NCBI RefSeq assembly: GCF_008386585.1
Contig: NZ_VUOB01000010.1
Location: 124,001-188,000, forward strand
Direction: 5' to 3'
Source of the DNA: Solihabitans fulvus
Lineage (GTDB): Bacteria > Actinomycetota > Actinomycetes > Mycobacteriales > Pseudonocardiaceae
Length of the DNA stretch: 64,000 nt
Shown: piece by piece, positions 28,171 to 38,400 of the stretch
Numbering within the stretch: the first letter of the stretch is position 1
How the letters are laid out: each line of letters begins with the position of its first letter
The notes under the pieces: generated by a model
What the model was told of the DNA's origin: nothing
Seen by the model: only the letters and a program-made list of their open reading frames with translations
Databases searched by the model: none
Made by a program: the position numbers and the translations under genes

Positions 28171-28476
28171 CTACCCCTTGTTGTTGTTGAAGGTGCTGGA
28201 GTTGTTGTCCTCGGTGCTCCCGTAGGTGGAACCCGCACCGGCGAGCGAGGCCGCGAAGCCGGTCCACGCGCCGTCCATGCCCTTCACTGCCGCGCCGAGC
28301 TGGTCGATGCCGGCCTTGTAGTCGGCGGCGTGCGACGTGTGCTTCACCCCGAAGTCCGCGTCCGCGATCGGCGTCGGCGCGATCTTCTCCAGCGTCTTGC
28401 CGGTGTCCGTGGCGGTGTTGGAGATGGCTTTCGACGCCGTCCCCATCGCCTCGGTACTAGTCTCGTAACCCGCCAC
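28171..28476 (-). CDS. WXG100-like small protein
   Basis: A 101-residue protein resembling ESAT-6/WXG100 proteins in size and helical content. A central WTG (residues 71-73, in GMDGAWTGFAASLAG) could be the helix-turn-helix hairpin, though it lies later than usual. The C-terminus is Asn/Ser-rich (TEDNNSSTFNNNKG). It starts at GTG 28476 and is the first gene of the operon with the 1012- and 153-residue genes. The operon lies between glmS and glmM, where mycobacteria also have a small and a larger hypothetical gene. Probably a partner of the 1012-residue protein. Confidence 0.75.
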   Translation of the reverse strand: MAGYETSTEAMGTASKAISNTATDTGKTLEKIAPTPIADADFGVKHTSHAADYKAGIDQLGAAVKGMDGAWTGFAASLAGAGSTYGSTEDNNSSTFNNNKG

Positions 28477-28644
28477 CGGACCCCACTCCCCTCCGCGGCA
28501 CGTGAGTCACGCGCACCACGCACAGATTACTTCGGCCAAGCCGACCTGGACCTTCGACGCAGACGCGGGCGACTTGGTTTCCGATCCTGACAGGAACCTT
28601 GCCCTCGCGCGCCCCAAATCCGGGAAACCCAAGCACGACGCCAC

Positions 28645-28676
28645 AAGGCCGCCCCGCGAACGCGCGGAGCGGCCTC
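28645..28676 (-). terminator. Terminator after glmM
   Basis: AAGGCCGC (28645-28652) pairs with GCGGCCTC (28669-28676; 7 of 8 bases plus a G-rich inner stem), 28 bases after the glmM stop. Confidence 0.55.
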
Positions 28677-28703
28677 GTCGGCGACTCGGGTGGGGCGGAC
28701 GGC

Positions 28704-30038
28704 TCAGCGCACCGAGGAGACCACCCCGGCGAGGTGCTGGGCGAAGGCCTGTGCGTCCTCCTGGCTCGCCGCCTCCACCATGACCCTGACCAGCTGCTCG
28801 GTGCCCGATGGGCGCAACAGCACCCTGCCCTGCTCGCCGAGCTCGGCCTGGGCGGCGGCGACGGCCTCGCTCACCGAGGGGGCCGCCGCGACCGCGGCCT
28901 TGTCGCTGACCTGCACGTTCACCAGCACCTGCGGCAGCTGGCGCATCACCGAGGCGAGGTCGGCGAGGGATCGGCCGGTGGCCGCCATCCGCCCCATCAG
29001 CCGCAGCGCGGTCAGCAGGCCGTCGCCGGTGGTGGCGTGCGAGGGCAGCACCACGTGCCCGGACTGCTCGCCGCCGAGCGAGTAGCCGCCGGTTCGCAGC
29101 TCCTCGAGCACGTACCGGTCGCCGACCGAGGTGGTGCGCAGCGTCACCCCGTGCTCGCGCATCGCCAGGTGCAATCCGAGGTTGCTCATCACGGTCGCGA
29201 CCAGCGTGTCCTGCACCAGCTCGCCAGCGTCCTTCATGGCCAGCGCGAGCACCGCCATGATCTGGTCGCCGTCCACGGCCGCGCCGGTCGCGTCGACGGC
29301 GAGGCAGCGGTCGGCGTCCCCGTCGTGCGCGATGCCGAGGTCGGCGCCGTGCTCGAGGACGGCGGCGCGCAGCACGTCGAGGTGGGTGGAGCCGCAGCCG
29401 TCGTTGATGTTCACGCCGTCGGGGTCGGCGTGGATGGCGATCACTTCGGCGCCCGCCCTGCGGTACGCCTCGGGGGCCGCGAAGGACGCGGCGCCGTTCG
29501 CGCAGTCCACCACCACGCGCAGCCCGCCGAGGTGCTGCGGGGACGCCGAGAGCAGGTGGTCCACGTACCTGGTCACGGCGTCGGCGACGTCACGGACCCG
29601 GCCGACGGCCCCGCCGACCGGCCGGTCGCCGTGGTTGTCCAGCCACTGCTCGATCTCGTCCTCGACGGTGTCCGGGAGCTTGTGGCCGCCCGCCGCGAAC
29701 AGCTTCACGCCGTTGTCCGGCATCGGGTTGTGCGAGGCGGAGATCATCACGCCGAGGTCGGCGGCCAGGTTCGCGACCAGGTAGGCGACCGCGGGCGTCG
29801 GCAGCACCCCCACCCGCAGCACGTCGGCGCCCGCCGAGGCGAGGCCCGCGGTGACGGCCGCCTCCAGCATCTCACCGCTCGCCCTGGGATCTCTGCCGAG
29901 CACGGCGACCGGCCGGTGCGACCGGTCGTGCTCGGCGAGCACGCGTGCGGCCGAGGCGGCCACCGAAAGCGCCAGCTCCGGAGTCAGGTCGGCGTTGGCT
30001 AGGCCGCGCACCCCATCGGTGCCGAACAGGCGGGCCAT
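28704..30038 (-). CDS. glmM: Phosphoglucosamine mutase
   Basis: A 444-residue enzyme that converts glucosamine-6-P to glucosamine-1-P for UDP-GlcNAc. The start [21 protein letters not shown] and the active-site phosphoserine loop [13 protein letters not shown] (about residue 100) are clear, as are the metal-binding [11 protein letters not shown] and the C-terminal phosphate site [15 protein letters not shown]. It follows rplM-rpsI on the same strand after two terminator-like hairpins, so it probably has its own promoter. Confidence 0.97.
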   Translation of the reverse strand: MARLFGTDGVRGLANADLTPELALSVAASAARVLAEHDRSHRPVAVLGRDPRASGEMLEAAVTAGLASAGADVLRVGVLPTPAVAYLVANLAADLGVMISASHNPMPDNGVKLFAAGGHKLPDTVEDEIEQWLDNHGDRPVGGAVGRVRDVADAVTRYVDHLLSASPQHLGGLRVVVDCANGAASFAAPEAYRRAGAEVIAIHADPDGVNINDGCGSTHLDVLRAAVLEHGADLGIAHDGDADRCLAVDATGAAVDGDQIMAVLALAMKDAGELVQDTLVATVMSNLGLHLAMREHGVTLRTTSVGDRYVLEELRTGGYSLGGEQSGHVVLPSHATTGDGLLTALRLMGRMAATGRSLADLASVMRQLPQVLVNVQVSDKAAVAAAPSVSEAVAAAQAELGEQGRVLLRPSGTEQLVRVMVEAASQEDAQAFAQHLAGVVSSVR

Positions 30039-30087
30039 GATCGAAGCAACCTCCGCGATATTGGCCGAACTACCTCGGAAAACACTA

Positions 30088-30122
30088 CGGGAGCAGCAGT
30101 TCCGATGAACTTGCTGCTCCCG
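30088..30122 (-). terminator. Stem-loop between rpsI and glmM (distal)
   Basis: CGGGAGCAGCA (30088-30098) pairs perfectly with TGCTGCTCCCG (30112-30122), loop 13 bases. It follows the proximal hairpin after rpsI and lies 50 bases before glmM starts. Confidence 0.6.
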
Positions 30123-30139
30123 CAGGATGGATCTGTGCC

Positions 30140-30159
30140 GGCTCCCTGTCCAGGGAGCC
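30140..30159 (-). terminator. Stem-loop directly after rpsI
   Basis: GGCTCCC (30140-30146) pairs with GGGAGCC (30153-30159) around a 6-base loop, 6 bases after the rpsI stop. With the distal hairpin it probably ends the rplM-rpsI transcript. Confidence 0.65.
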
Positions 30160-30164
30160 AGTTG

Positions 30165-30743
30165 TCAGCGCTTGCTGTACTGAGGCGCCTTACGGGCCTT
30201 CTTCAGGCCGTACTTCTTGCGCTCCTTGGCCCTCGGGTCACGAGTGAGGAAGCCGGCCTTCTTCAGGGCCGGGCGGTCCTCGATCTCGACCTCGATGAGG
30301 GCGCGGGCGATGGCCAGGCGCAGCGCGCCGGCCTGACCCGAGGTGCCGCCGCCGGTGAGGGTGGCGATGACGTCGAAGGACTCGAGCTTCTCCAGGATGA
30401 CCAGGGGCTCACGGATGAGCTGCTGGTGCACCTTGTTGGGGAAGTACTGGTCCATGGTCTTGCCGTTGAGGGTGAACTTGCCGTTGCCCGGGATGAGCCG
30501 GACGCGGACAATCGCCTCCTTGCGGCGACCAACGGTCTGCGCGAGGTGGTGCGCGCCGGCCGGCAGCGTCCGGACGACGGGCTGCTCGGCGGCCGGGGCG
30601 GCCTCCTCCTCGACCTCGGAGGCCTCTACCGCCTCCGGGGTCTCGGTCGCGTCGTCAACGACGACCTCGGCCTCGACGGCCTCAACGGCCTCGGTGTCTG
30701 GAGTGGTCACAGGGACTTCCTCGGTGTGCTCGTCGCCGGTCAC
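30165..30743 (-). CDS. rpsI: 30S ribosomal protein S9
   Basis: A 192-residue S9. The conserved part begins near residue 65 ([26 protein letters not shown]) and ends with the tRNA-contacting basic tail ([11 protein letters not shown]). The first 60 residues are an acidic Glu/Val/Ala extension of the type seen in actinobacterial S9. GTG 30743 overlaps the rplM stop by 4 bases (GTGA), the standard rplM-rpsI pair. Confidence 0.97.
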   Translation of the reverse strand: MTGDEHTEEVPVTTPDTEAVEAVEAEVVVDDATETPEAVEASEVEEEAAPAAEQPVVRTLPAGAHHLAQTVGRRKEAIVRVRLIPGNGKFTLNGKTMDQYFPNKVHQQLIREPLVILEKLESFDVIATLTGGGTSGQAGALRLAIARALIEVEIEDRPALKKAGFLTRDPRAKERKKYGLKKARKAPQYSKR

Positions 30744-31183
30744 TGGGCGATCTTGGTGATCTCGAAGGGCTGCGGCTGCTGCGCGGTGTGGGGGTGGTTG
30801 GGGCCTGCGTAGACCTTCAACTTTCCGCCCATCGCGCGGCCAAGGCGACTGTGGGGCAGCATGCCCTTGATCGCCTTCTCCACCAGCCGCTCCGGGTGGG
30901 TGTCGAGCACCTCACCGAACGACCGCTTCTTCAAGCCGCCGGGGTGGCCGCTGTGCCGGTAAACGAACTCCTGGTCACGCTTGTTACCGGTGAGCGCCAC
31001 CTTGTCCGCGTTGATGACGACGACGAAGTCGCCGGTGTCGACATGCGGGGCGTAGGTGGGCTTGTGCTTGCCGCGCAGCAGCGTCGCGACCTGCGTGGCA
31101 AGCCGGCCGAGCACCACGTCCTGGGCGTCGATCACATGCCAGGTGCGGGTCACCTCGCCGGGCTTCGGGCTGTACGTGCGCAC
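30740..31183 (-). CDS. rplM: 50S ribosomal protein L13
   Basis: A 147-residue L13 of normal length: [29 protein letters not shown], then [27 protein letters not shown] and [27 protein letters not shown]. It starts at GTG 31183 and is first in the rplM-rpsI operon. The 280 bases upstream presumably hold the promoter; I could not assign -35/-10 elements with confidence. Confidence 0.97.
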   Translation of the reverse strand: MRTYSPKPGEVTRTWHVIDAQDVVLGRLATQVATLLRGKHKPTYAPHVDTGDFVVVINADKVALTGNKRDQEFVYRHSGHPGGLKKRSFGEVLDTHPERLVEKAIKGMLPHSRLGRAMGGKLKVYAGPNHPHTAQQPQPFEITKIAQ

Positions 31184-31465
31184 GGGTCTACCTCGTCGTC
31201 GCTTGCGTCTGGGGTGTCATTGCGGCGGCCGCACCAGCCAGATCGCAGTGGGCCGAACTTGGGATACGGCACAACGCGTCGCGCTAGGTACCGCACAACA
31301 ACGTAGGAAGATACCGGTTGGGTGTAGCCGGGGTCAAAACGGCCCCCGCCGGGACCAGTGTGACAACGGTCGAGACCACCCTAACGGGAGGCCGGGCACG
31401 CAGCGTCAGGCGGGGGCAGGGCCGGTCGCCGTGAGCTGGCCCACGGCGACCCGCCCGGCCGGGTC

Positions 31466-32140
31466 TCAGGCGTCGACGCCCTGTTCGAGCGCCTGCTGTT
31501 CGAGCGCCTGCTGTTCCAGCGCCTGCGCCGCGGCGCGGTCGAGGGCGGCGAGGACCCAGTGCTCCAGCTCGCTGCCCGACTCCTCCGCGGCCCGGCGCCA
31601 GCCGTCCAGGCGCTCGCGGGCGACCTGAAGGCGAGGCAGCGCCGAGACCGATGGCGGCAGCTCCGCCACCTCGGCCGGTCCGCCGCGCAGCTGCTTCCTG
31701 AGGTGGTTGCGGGACCACTTGTGCTGCTGGGCGAGGTCCAGCCACCTGTCCTGTTCGGCGGTCGGCAGCGAGGCGACCTCGGCGTGGTGCTGGAAGCTCA
31801 GGTCGCTGCGCCGGCGGGAGATGTCGAAGCGCCGCGCGACCCACGCGTAGTTCCGCAGCGTCTGGTAGTCGAGGCCGGCGGCGTCGATGGCCCGGCGGTA
31901 GCGGTTGTCGTATCGCTCCTGGCCGTAGACGAGCCAGTCGCCGAGGCACCAGGCGGACGAGGTCGCGACCCGGAAGATCTTGGGGCCGGCGTCCTGCCAG
32001 TCCTCGAACTGAAGGCCGTCCGGGAATTGCAGCCCCACCCTGGTAGCCATGATCTGGCTGTCGTCCCGTTCGTTTCTCTCATTGCGCGGATTCGGCACCG
32101 GAGCCGAGTTCCACGCATCCCTTGCCGCAAGCTTCTGCAC
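31466..32140 (-). CDS. LmbU-family transcriptional regulator
   Basis: A 224-residue protein of the LmbU family, named after the lincomycin-cluster activator. Signatures: FRVATSSAWCLGDWLVYGQERY, GLDYQTLRNYAWVARRFDISRRR, LSFQHHAEVASLP and KWSRNHLRKQL, which form the putative DNA-binding region. I chose GTG 32140 because GGAGG sits about ten bases upstream; ATG 32050 would give the shorter 194-residue form. The C-terminus has three EQQAL repeats. It lies between rplM and a divergent SARP gene. Such proteins occur in and outside antibiotic clusters; the target here is unknown. Confidence 0.82.
   Translation of the reverse strand: MQKLAARDAWNSAPVPNPRNERNERDDSQIMATRVGLQFPDGLQFEDWQDAGPKIFRVATSSAWCLGDWLVYGQERYDNRYRRAIDAAGLDYQTLRNYAWVARRFDISRRRSDLSFQHHAEVASLPTAEQDRWLDLAQQHKWSRNHLRKQLRGGPAEVAELPPSVSALPRLQVARERLDGWRRAAEESGSELEHWVLAALDRAAAQALEQQALEQQALEQGVDA
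31478..31523. repeat. 15-bp tandem repeat at the LmbU C-terminus
   Basis: Three in-frame copies of a 15-bp unit, GTTCGAGCGCCTGCT and near-copies, encode E-Q-Q-A-L repeats near the end of the LmbU-family protein. The last copy has one base change. Confidence 0.75.
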
Positions 32141-32641
32141 GGTTTTTCGTCCTCCCCTGGAATACTGCCCACAACAACACGCGTCGCCGCGTCGTCCCCG
32201 AAATCCCCAGACGCCCATCCGCAGCCGTGGTTGCGCCGCGACCACGGATGGGCCGGGGCCGCCGACAGGAGCTGGGGGTCTCCCTGTGGGCGGCAGCCAG
32301 ACGACGCCGGACGCACCCCCGCCCGACCTCTGCCGCTGAGCAGACCCCACAGACTCCTCAGTGGCCCGCCGTCAGCCGCGTGAGCGGATCCCCGATCGAG
32401 TACCACGATCCACTCAGAGGTCCAGACCCTGTCAGGCCGCGCTGACCAAGCGCTGCCATCTCGCTGACCGGCGGGACAGGGCCGATCACTGATCCCGGGA
32501 TGGGGCCCGGTGAACTCTCGGTGGTCGACTAGTCACTCGACGCTCACCCGGTGCTGTGGCAGGGTGCCTGAGGGGGTTGAGGCCGGCACTCGGTGTCCGG
32601 CGGTGTTAGCGCGGCTCGGTGAGCTGTCGGGGAGGACAGCG
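32141..32641. other. Divergent intergenic region, LmbU-like gene / SARP gene
   Basis: About 500 bases between two divergent regulators. The outer ends hold their ribosome-binding sites (GGAGG before each start). Short palindromes such as ATCCCGGGAT (near 32494) are visible. I could not identify promoters or operators with confidence, and no convincing extra gene is present. Confidence 0.5.
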
Positions 32642-35440
32642 GTGAGAACGGAATTCCGGTACCGGCTTCTTGGGCCGCTTACGGTGCTGCGCAACGGATC
32701 ACCGGTGCCCATCACCGCCGCCAAGCAACGCGCGCTGCTCGCCGCGCTGCTCGTCGACCCAAACCGCAACGTCCCGGTCGACACCCTGATCGCCCGCGTG
32801 TGGGGACCGGAAACACCGCAAGGCAACCGAAACACGCTCCAGAAACACGTGGTGCGCCTTCGCCGGACCCTCGCCGGGGAAGGACACGACGACCCGATCA
32901 CCACCCAGCCTGACGGCTACTCGTTGGCGGTCGCCGACAGCGCCCTCGACATCACGGAGTTCGACACCCTGGCGCACCAAGCCAGATCGTCGCTCGCCGA
33001 CGGCGACGCCGGAAGCGCATCGGGCCTGCTCGGCCGGGCGCTGTCGTTGTGGCACGGCGAGCCGCTCGCCGACGTCCCCTCCGACGTCCTGCATCGAGAA
33101 TTCGTACCGCCGTTGGCGGAGAAGCGGCTCGCCGCGATCGAACACCGCATCGAGGCTGACCTCCAACTCGGCCGGCACGCCCACCTTGGCACCGAGCTTC
33201 GGGAGCTGACGGCGAGACACCCGCTGCGGGAACGGTTCTGGGCCCAGCGAATGCTCGCGCTGTACAGATCCGGCCGCCAGGCCGAGGCGGTGGACAGCTA
33301 CCGCGCTGTCAGCGGGATCCTCGCCGACGAACTCGGCATCGATCCAGGCGCCCAGCTTCGCGAACTGCACCAACGCATCCTGTCCGGCGACGCGGCACTC
33401 GACGCGCCCGACGTGACGCCCGCAGTCCCGCATCGCGTGACACCACGTCAACTTCCGGCGCACACGGCACATTTCGTCGGTCGCGCCAAGGAACTCCATC
33501 GGTTGACAGGACTGTTGGACTCGGCGGCCCACGGCGGAGGCACTGTGGTGATCTCCGCGGTCGACGGCTCGGCCGGGATCGGCAAGACCACCCTGGCAGT
33601 GCACTGGGCGCGTCAGACCGCCGAACGGTTTCCCGACGGTCAGCTGTTCGTGAACCTCAGGGGTTTCGACCCGAGCAGGCCCCCGACGCGGCCGGAGGAC
33701 GCCGTGCGGGGACTGCTGAACGCCTTCGAGGTGCCGCCCGAACGGATTCCGCCCGACCCGGACGCGCAGGCCGCGCTGTACCGCAGTCTGGTCGCCGACC
33801 GCCACATGGTGATCGTGCTGGACAACGCCCGCGACGCGGACCAGGTCCGCCCGCTGCTGCCGGGCAGCCCGAACTGCGTGGTGGTGATCACCAGCCGCAA
33901 CCAGTTGGCCGGCCTGGTCGCGCACGAGGGCGCCAGGCCGCTGACGCTGGACGTGTTGAGCCGCGAGGAGGCCGTGGCGCTGCTGGCGCGCTACCTCGGC
34001 GAGGACCGCGTCACCGCCGAGCCCGAAGCGGTCTCGGCTGTGATCGAGCACTGCGCGAGGTTGCCGCTTGCCCTGGCCATCGCCGCAGCACGTGCCGCAC
34101 TCAACCCACAGCTCCCCTTGCGTACGCTCGCCGAGGACCTTCGAGACGCTCGAACCCGCCTCAACATTCTTGACGCAGGAGATCGCGAAACCAACGTGCG
34201 CGCGGTGTTCTCTTGGTCGTATGCGCACCTCTCCTCGCAGGCTGCGCGCATGTTCCGGTTCCTGGGAGAGCACCCTGGGCCCGACATCTCACTGCCGGCA
34301 GCGGCAAGCCTGGCCGGCATGCCAACTGCCCGGACAGGACCGCTGTTGGCCGAGTTGACCAGAGCCCACATGCTCACCGAGCACGTACCTGGCAGGTTCA
34401 CCTTCCATGATCTGCTCCGCGTCTATGCCACCGAACGGGCCCGATCAGTCGACAGCGAGGATGAGCGGCACGCGGCGATCGCGCGAACCCTGGACCACTA
34501 CCTGCAAACCGGTCACGCCGCCAACGTGGTCATGCATCCGACGCGGCTTCCGATCACGTTGCCTCCGCCGCACTCCCATGCGCTGACGGAACGAATCAGT
34601 GACTCCGCACAGGCGTTGGCTTGGTTCGACGCGGAGCTTCCGGTGCTGACCGCGAGCATCGATAAAGCCCTGGAGTGCGGATTCAACATGCATGCGTGGC
34701 AGATCCCTTGGACTCTCGCATCCTATCTCGACTGGCAGGGACACCCGAACAGCTGGGTTTCCACGCAGCGGATCGCGTTGCTAGCAGCACAGCGCCTACA
34801 GGATCGTGAGGCACAGGCGCGTACGCACTTGATCCTCGGTCACGCGTGCGCCGCACTCAGGCTGCTCGACGAAGCGCGACTGAGCCTCCAGAGTGCCTTG
34901 GAGCTGGCCCGTCAACTCGGTGATGTCGCTGGCGAGGCGTCCGCACATCGAGCTCTTGGTTGGGCATGCGATTTGCAGAACGACCCAGCTGGCGCAGTGG
35001 CACACTGTAAGCAGGCTCTCGCTTTGTTCAAGTCCATAGGAAGAACAGAAGACGTGGGTAGCACACTTAATGCAATAAGCGTTAGCCACGCCAATCTCGG
35101 AGATCAACAGAGTGCACTCTCCTATGCAGCAAGAGCTATCGAGGCTTGCCGGGCAGCAGGCCTTCGACGAGATGAAGGCGATGCCATGAACAGCCTTGCT
35201 TACATTCACTATCACTTCGGCGACCATCCACAGGCCTTGGCCAGCCTCATACGAGCCTCCGAGCTGTACGACGAGCAGCGTGACCGATACAAGCGGGCGG
35301 ATGTACTGGCGAACATCGGCGATGTCCATCACGCGACTGGCGATCCTGAAGCGGCACAGGAAGCATGGAGTGCGGCACTGATCATCTTGGATGAACTGGG
35401 GCATCCGGCCGCACAGAAAGTGCGGGCCAAACTTGACTAG
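32642..35440 (+). CDS. SARP-family regulator with NB-ARC and TPR domains
   Basis: A 932-residue AfsR-type regulator. Order: OmpR-like winged helix (about 1-95, FRYRLLGPLTVLRNGSPVPI), bacterial transcriptional activation domain (about 95-250, FVPPLAEKRLAAIEHRIEADL), NB-ARC ATPase with P-loop GSAGIGKTTLA (about 309-319) and VIVLDNARDADQVRPLLPG, then TPR-like repeats to the end (about 680-932). GTG 32642 has GGAGG six bases upstream. Such proteins activate secondary-metabolite or developmental genes. The last 600 bases have visibly lower GC than the window average. It is convergent with a paralogue; the two stops share CTAG. Confidence 0.92.
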   Translation: MRTEFRYRLLGPLTVLRNGSPVPITAAKQRALLAALLVDPNRNVPVDTLIARVWGPETPQGNRNTLQKHVVRLRRTLAGEGHDDPITTQPDGYSLAVADSALDITEFDTLAHQARSSLADGDAGSASGLLGRALSLWHGEPLADVPSDVLHREFVPPLAEKRLAAIEHRIEADLQLGRHAHLGTELRELTARHPLRERFWAQRMLALYRSGRQAEAVDSYRAVSGILADELGIDPGAQLRELHQRILSGDAALDAPDVTPAVPHRVTPRQLPAHTAHFVGRAKELHRLTGLLDSAAHGGGTVVISAVDGSAGIGKTTLAVHWARQTAERFPDGQLFVNLRGFDPSRPPTRPEDAVRGLLNAFEVPPERIPPDPDAQAALYRSLVADRHMVIVLDNARDADQVRPLLPGSPNCVVVITSRNQLAGLVAHEGARPLTLDVLSREEAVALLARYLGEDRVTAEPEAVSAVIEHCARLPLALAIAAARAALNPQLPLRTLAEDLRDARTRLNILDAGDRETNVRAVFSWSYAHLSSQAARMFRFLGEHPGPDISLPAAASLAGMPTARTGPLLAELTRAHMLTEHVPGRFTFHDLLRVYATERARSVDSEDERHAAIARTLDHYLQTGHAANVVMHPTRLPITLPPPHSHALTERISDSAQALAWFDAELPVLTASIDKALECGFNMHAWQIPWTLASYLDWQGHPNSWVSTQRIALLAAQRLQDREAQARTHLILGHACAALRLLDEARLSLQSALELARQLGDVAGEASAHRALGWACDLQNDPAGAVAHCKQALALFKSIGRTEDVGSTLNAISVSHANLGDQQSALSYAARAIEACRAAGLRRDEGDAMNSLAYIHYHFGDHPQALASLIRASELYDEQRDRYKRADVLANIGDVHHATGDPEAAQEAWSAALIILDELGHPAAQKVRAKLD

Positions 35441-38400
35441 GACGTAAGCAGTGCGTTGACCTCCGCCGCTTCTGACGTTCCGACTGCCTCGAAGATGGCG
35501 AGTGCCTGTCCCCAGCAGTCTCGTGCGGTATGCGTGTCCCCTGTCGCCTGCCTGACAAGACCCAGCACGTGCAGCGCTCTCGCCTCGACGAGCCGCTGTC
35601 CGGTTTCCCGCGCAGTTGCCAGCGCCAGTTCGGCGTGGACAACGGCATCATCGAACTTCTCGATGTCGAGATCGATACGCGCCAGAGCGAGATACGCGAC
35701 ACTCTTTCGGAGATCAGCGGCTCCCGATTCGACTACGCGGACGGCAGTCTCGGCCAGTTTGCGTGCCTCGACGAAGTCTCCGGAAGCGCGACAAACATCC
35801 GTCAACCCCACGATCGCCTCAACCTCCTCGCGCGTCTCGGAGATCTGCCTTGCCAGGGCGAGCGCATTAGCCAACGATTCTTCGGCCTCCTTCGGGCGCC
35901 CGGATTTCAGCAGGATGACACCAAGGACGATCAGTGCCGAGGTCTCCTTCAGTTGCCCGCTTACCTCAACCGCCCGCTCGAGGGCGAGTCGAGCAAGTTC
36001 CATACCCTGCGCGTACTCGCCGCGTTCCAAATGGATCTTCGCCAACGTTTCAAGTGCCTGCGACTCGGTATCTCTGTCACCGATGCCAGTAAGTCGAGCG
36101 AGGGCTTCGGTAGTCGCACCACGCGACTCGTCGAACATAGCCAGTTCGGCGTACAGAGAGCCAAGGTTTGCGAGGCACATCGCCTCCGCACCCGTCGAAC
36201 CCATCGCGCGGTAGAGCGTCAGTGCCTCTTCCAGATAGTCGATCGCAGCGCGAAGTTTGGTAGTCATCCAGGACAGCACGCCGAGGTTGAGCAATACCGT
36301 GGCCTCCCCTCCGATCACCTTGGCCTGTCTCTTGATCTGGAGTGAGATCGTGAACGCATCGAAAGCAGCGTCAAACTCGCCAAGATACTCATGATATATC
36401 CCAAGATCCGCCAGGCATGTCGCGCTCATCAGGGTCCAGCCAACCTCACGACATGACGTGAGTGCTTGATTGCCGTGCCTGATGGCAGCCCCGTAGTCAC
36501 TCTGGCAGAAACTCAGGCCGGCGAGACTCCGATGCACGCTCGCCTCGATGTAGCTGTCCTTTTCGCGTCGGGCCAGCGCGAGCACTCGTGTGCCTGTCGC
36601 GAGCCAGTCCGTGTCTCGTCGTGAGGCATAGAAGTAGCCGAACAGCATCAGCGTCAGTTGAGCTGCGATGGAGGTCAGACCCTGCTCAACCGCTCGGTCA
36701 ATCGCGGCGACGACGTTGGACCGCTCCTCATCCAGCCAGGTCAACGCCGCGGACTCGTCTGCGAAAGTGTGACCCTCGGGAGCAACGTTCATCGGCAGCA
36801 GATCCCGATAGAGAGTACGAACCGCCTTTTCCACGTTGACCAGGTAGTGCACGAACAGGCGATGCTCGCAGACAGGTCGCTCTGCTGTCTCCTGGGCCTC
36901 GGCTCTCTCCTGTGCGTACACGCGCAGCAGGTCATGGAACTGGTAGCGACCGGCGACCCGCTGTTGCACGAGATTGGCCGCCGTGAGCTGACGCAGCAAC
37001 CGACCAGCCTCACCGGCCTCAGTCGAACTCAACGCAGCTGCGGTCTCGATCGAGAAGTCGGTCCCGGGGACGACTCCCGCGAGGCGGAACATTCGCGCCT
37101 GCCCTGGCTTCAACGCCGAGTACGACAGATCGAAGGCGGCGCGAACGGCGGCCTGGTCATCACCTTCGATGACGAGCGCCGCGAGCCGGCCTCCCGTGCG
37201 CAGCTCGTCGACGTAGTTCGCCACCGACAACTGCGGGCGATCAATCAGGTTGGTGGCCGCGATGCGAAGCGCCAACGGCAACCTGTCGCACAACTCAATG
37301 AGGTCCGCCACGGCGGCCGGCTCGGCCTGCGAGAGTTGGTCGCCGACGATGCCGGCGACCAGGTCACCGGCTGCCCTCTCGTCCAGCACCGGCACGTCGA
37401 CGCGGCCCGCACCGTGCGAGGCGGTCAGACCTCGCAGAGTGTCGCGGCTGGTGACCAGGACCAGACAGCCAGCTTCGCCAGGGACCAGCGGTCGGATGCT
37501 CTCGGCTGCGGCGGCGTTGTCGAGCACCACCAACACCCTCCGGCCAGCCAACGTCGACCGATACAACGCCGCCAACTCGTCCTGTTCCAGCGAGAGCTGT
37601 TCCGGCGGCACGCCCAGCGCACGCAGGAACCTGGCCAGAATATCCACAGTGGACAGTCCGGATCGACGAGAGTAGCCACGCAGATCGACGTAGAGCTGCC
37701 CGTCAGGAAACCGCGCCCGTAGGCGATGTGCTGCATGCACCGCGAGCGCGGTCTTTCCGACGCCCGGCGGCCCGGACAGCACCACGATCGGTGCGCCCGA
37801 CGACTCGATGGATCGGACGGCGTCATCGCGACCGACGAAATCCGGGATGTCGCTGGGTAGTTGCGCGGGCACGGCGGCCGACCTCGGCGGAGTCCGCTCA
37901 GCAGGAACAGTGTTGCGCTCGGGGGCGACGAAAATGGCATCCTCGGCAAGCAGCCGCTCGTGCAACTCACGAAGTTCGGCGCCCGGCTCGACGCCCAGTT
38001 GTTCGGCAAGCAACTCGCGGACTTCGCGATAGGCGGTCAGCGCCTCGGCCGCTCGGCCGGAGCGACTCAGCGCGCGGATCAACAGGGCCCAGAACCGTTC
38101 GCGGAACGGATACTCGGCGGTCAGCGCGCGCAACTCGCCGACGACCTCCGCGTGGCGGTGCAGAGCAAGATCGGCGTCGATTCGCCGTTCCAGCACGTAC
38201 AGCCTGCGTTCCGCCAGCCTGGGCACGACCTCGCGGTGTGCCAACTCCGACGGCACGTCGGACAGTGGCTGGCCGCGCCACAGCGCCAGGGCAGCGCCGA
38301 ATCGAGCCGAGGCAGTGGCAGCGTCACCGCTCGCGTTGGCTCGATCCGCCTCGTCGACGAACTGGTCGAAGCGGGCAACATCGACCTGCGAGGCTTCCAG

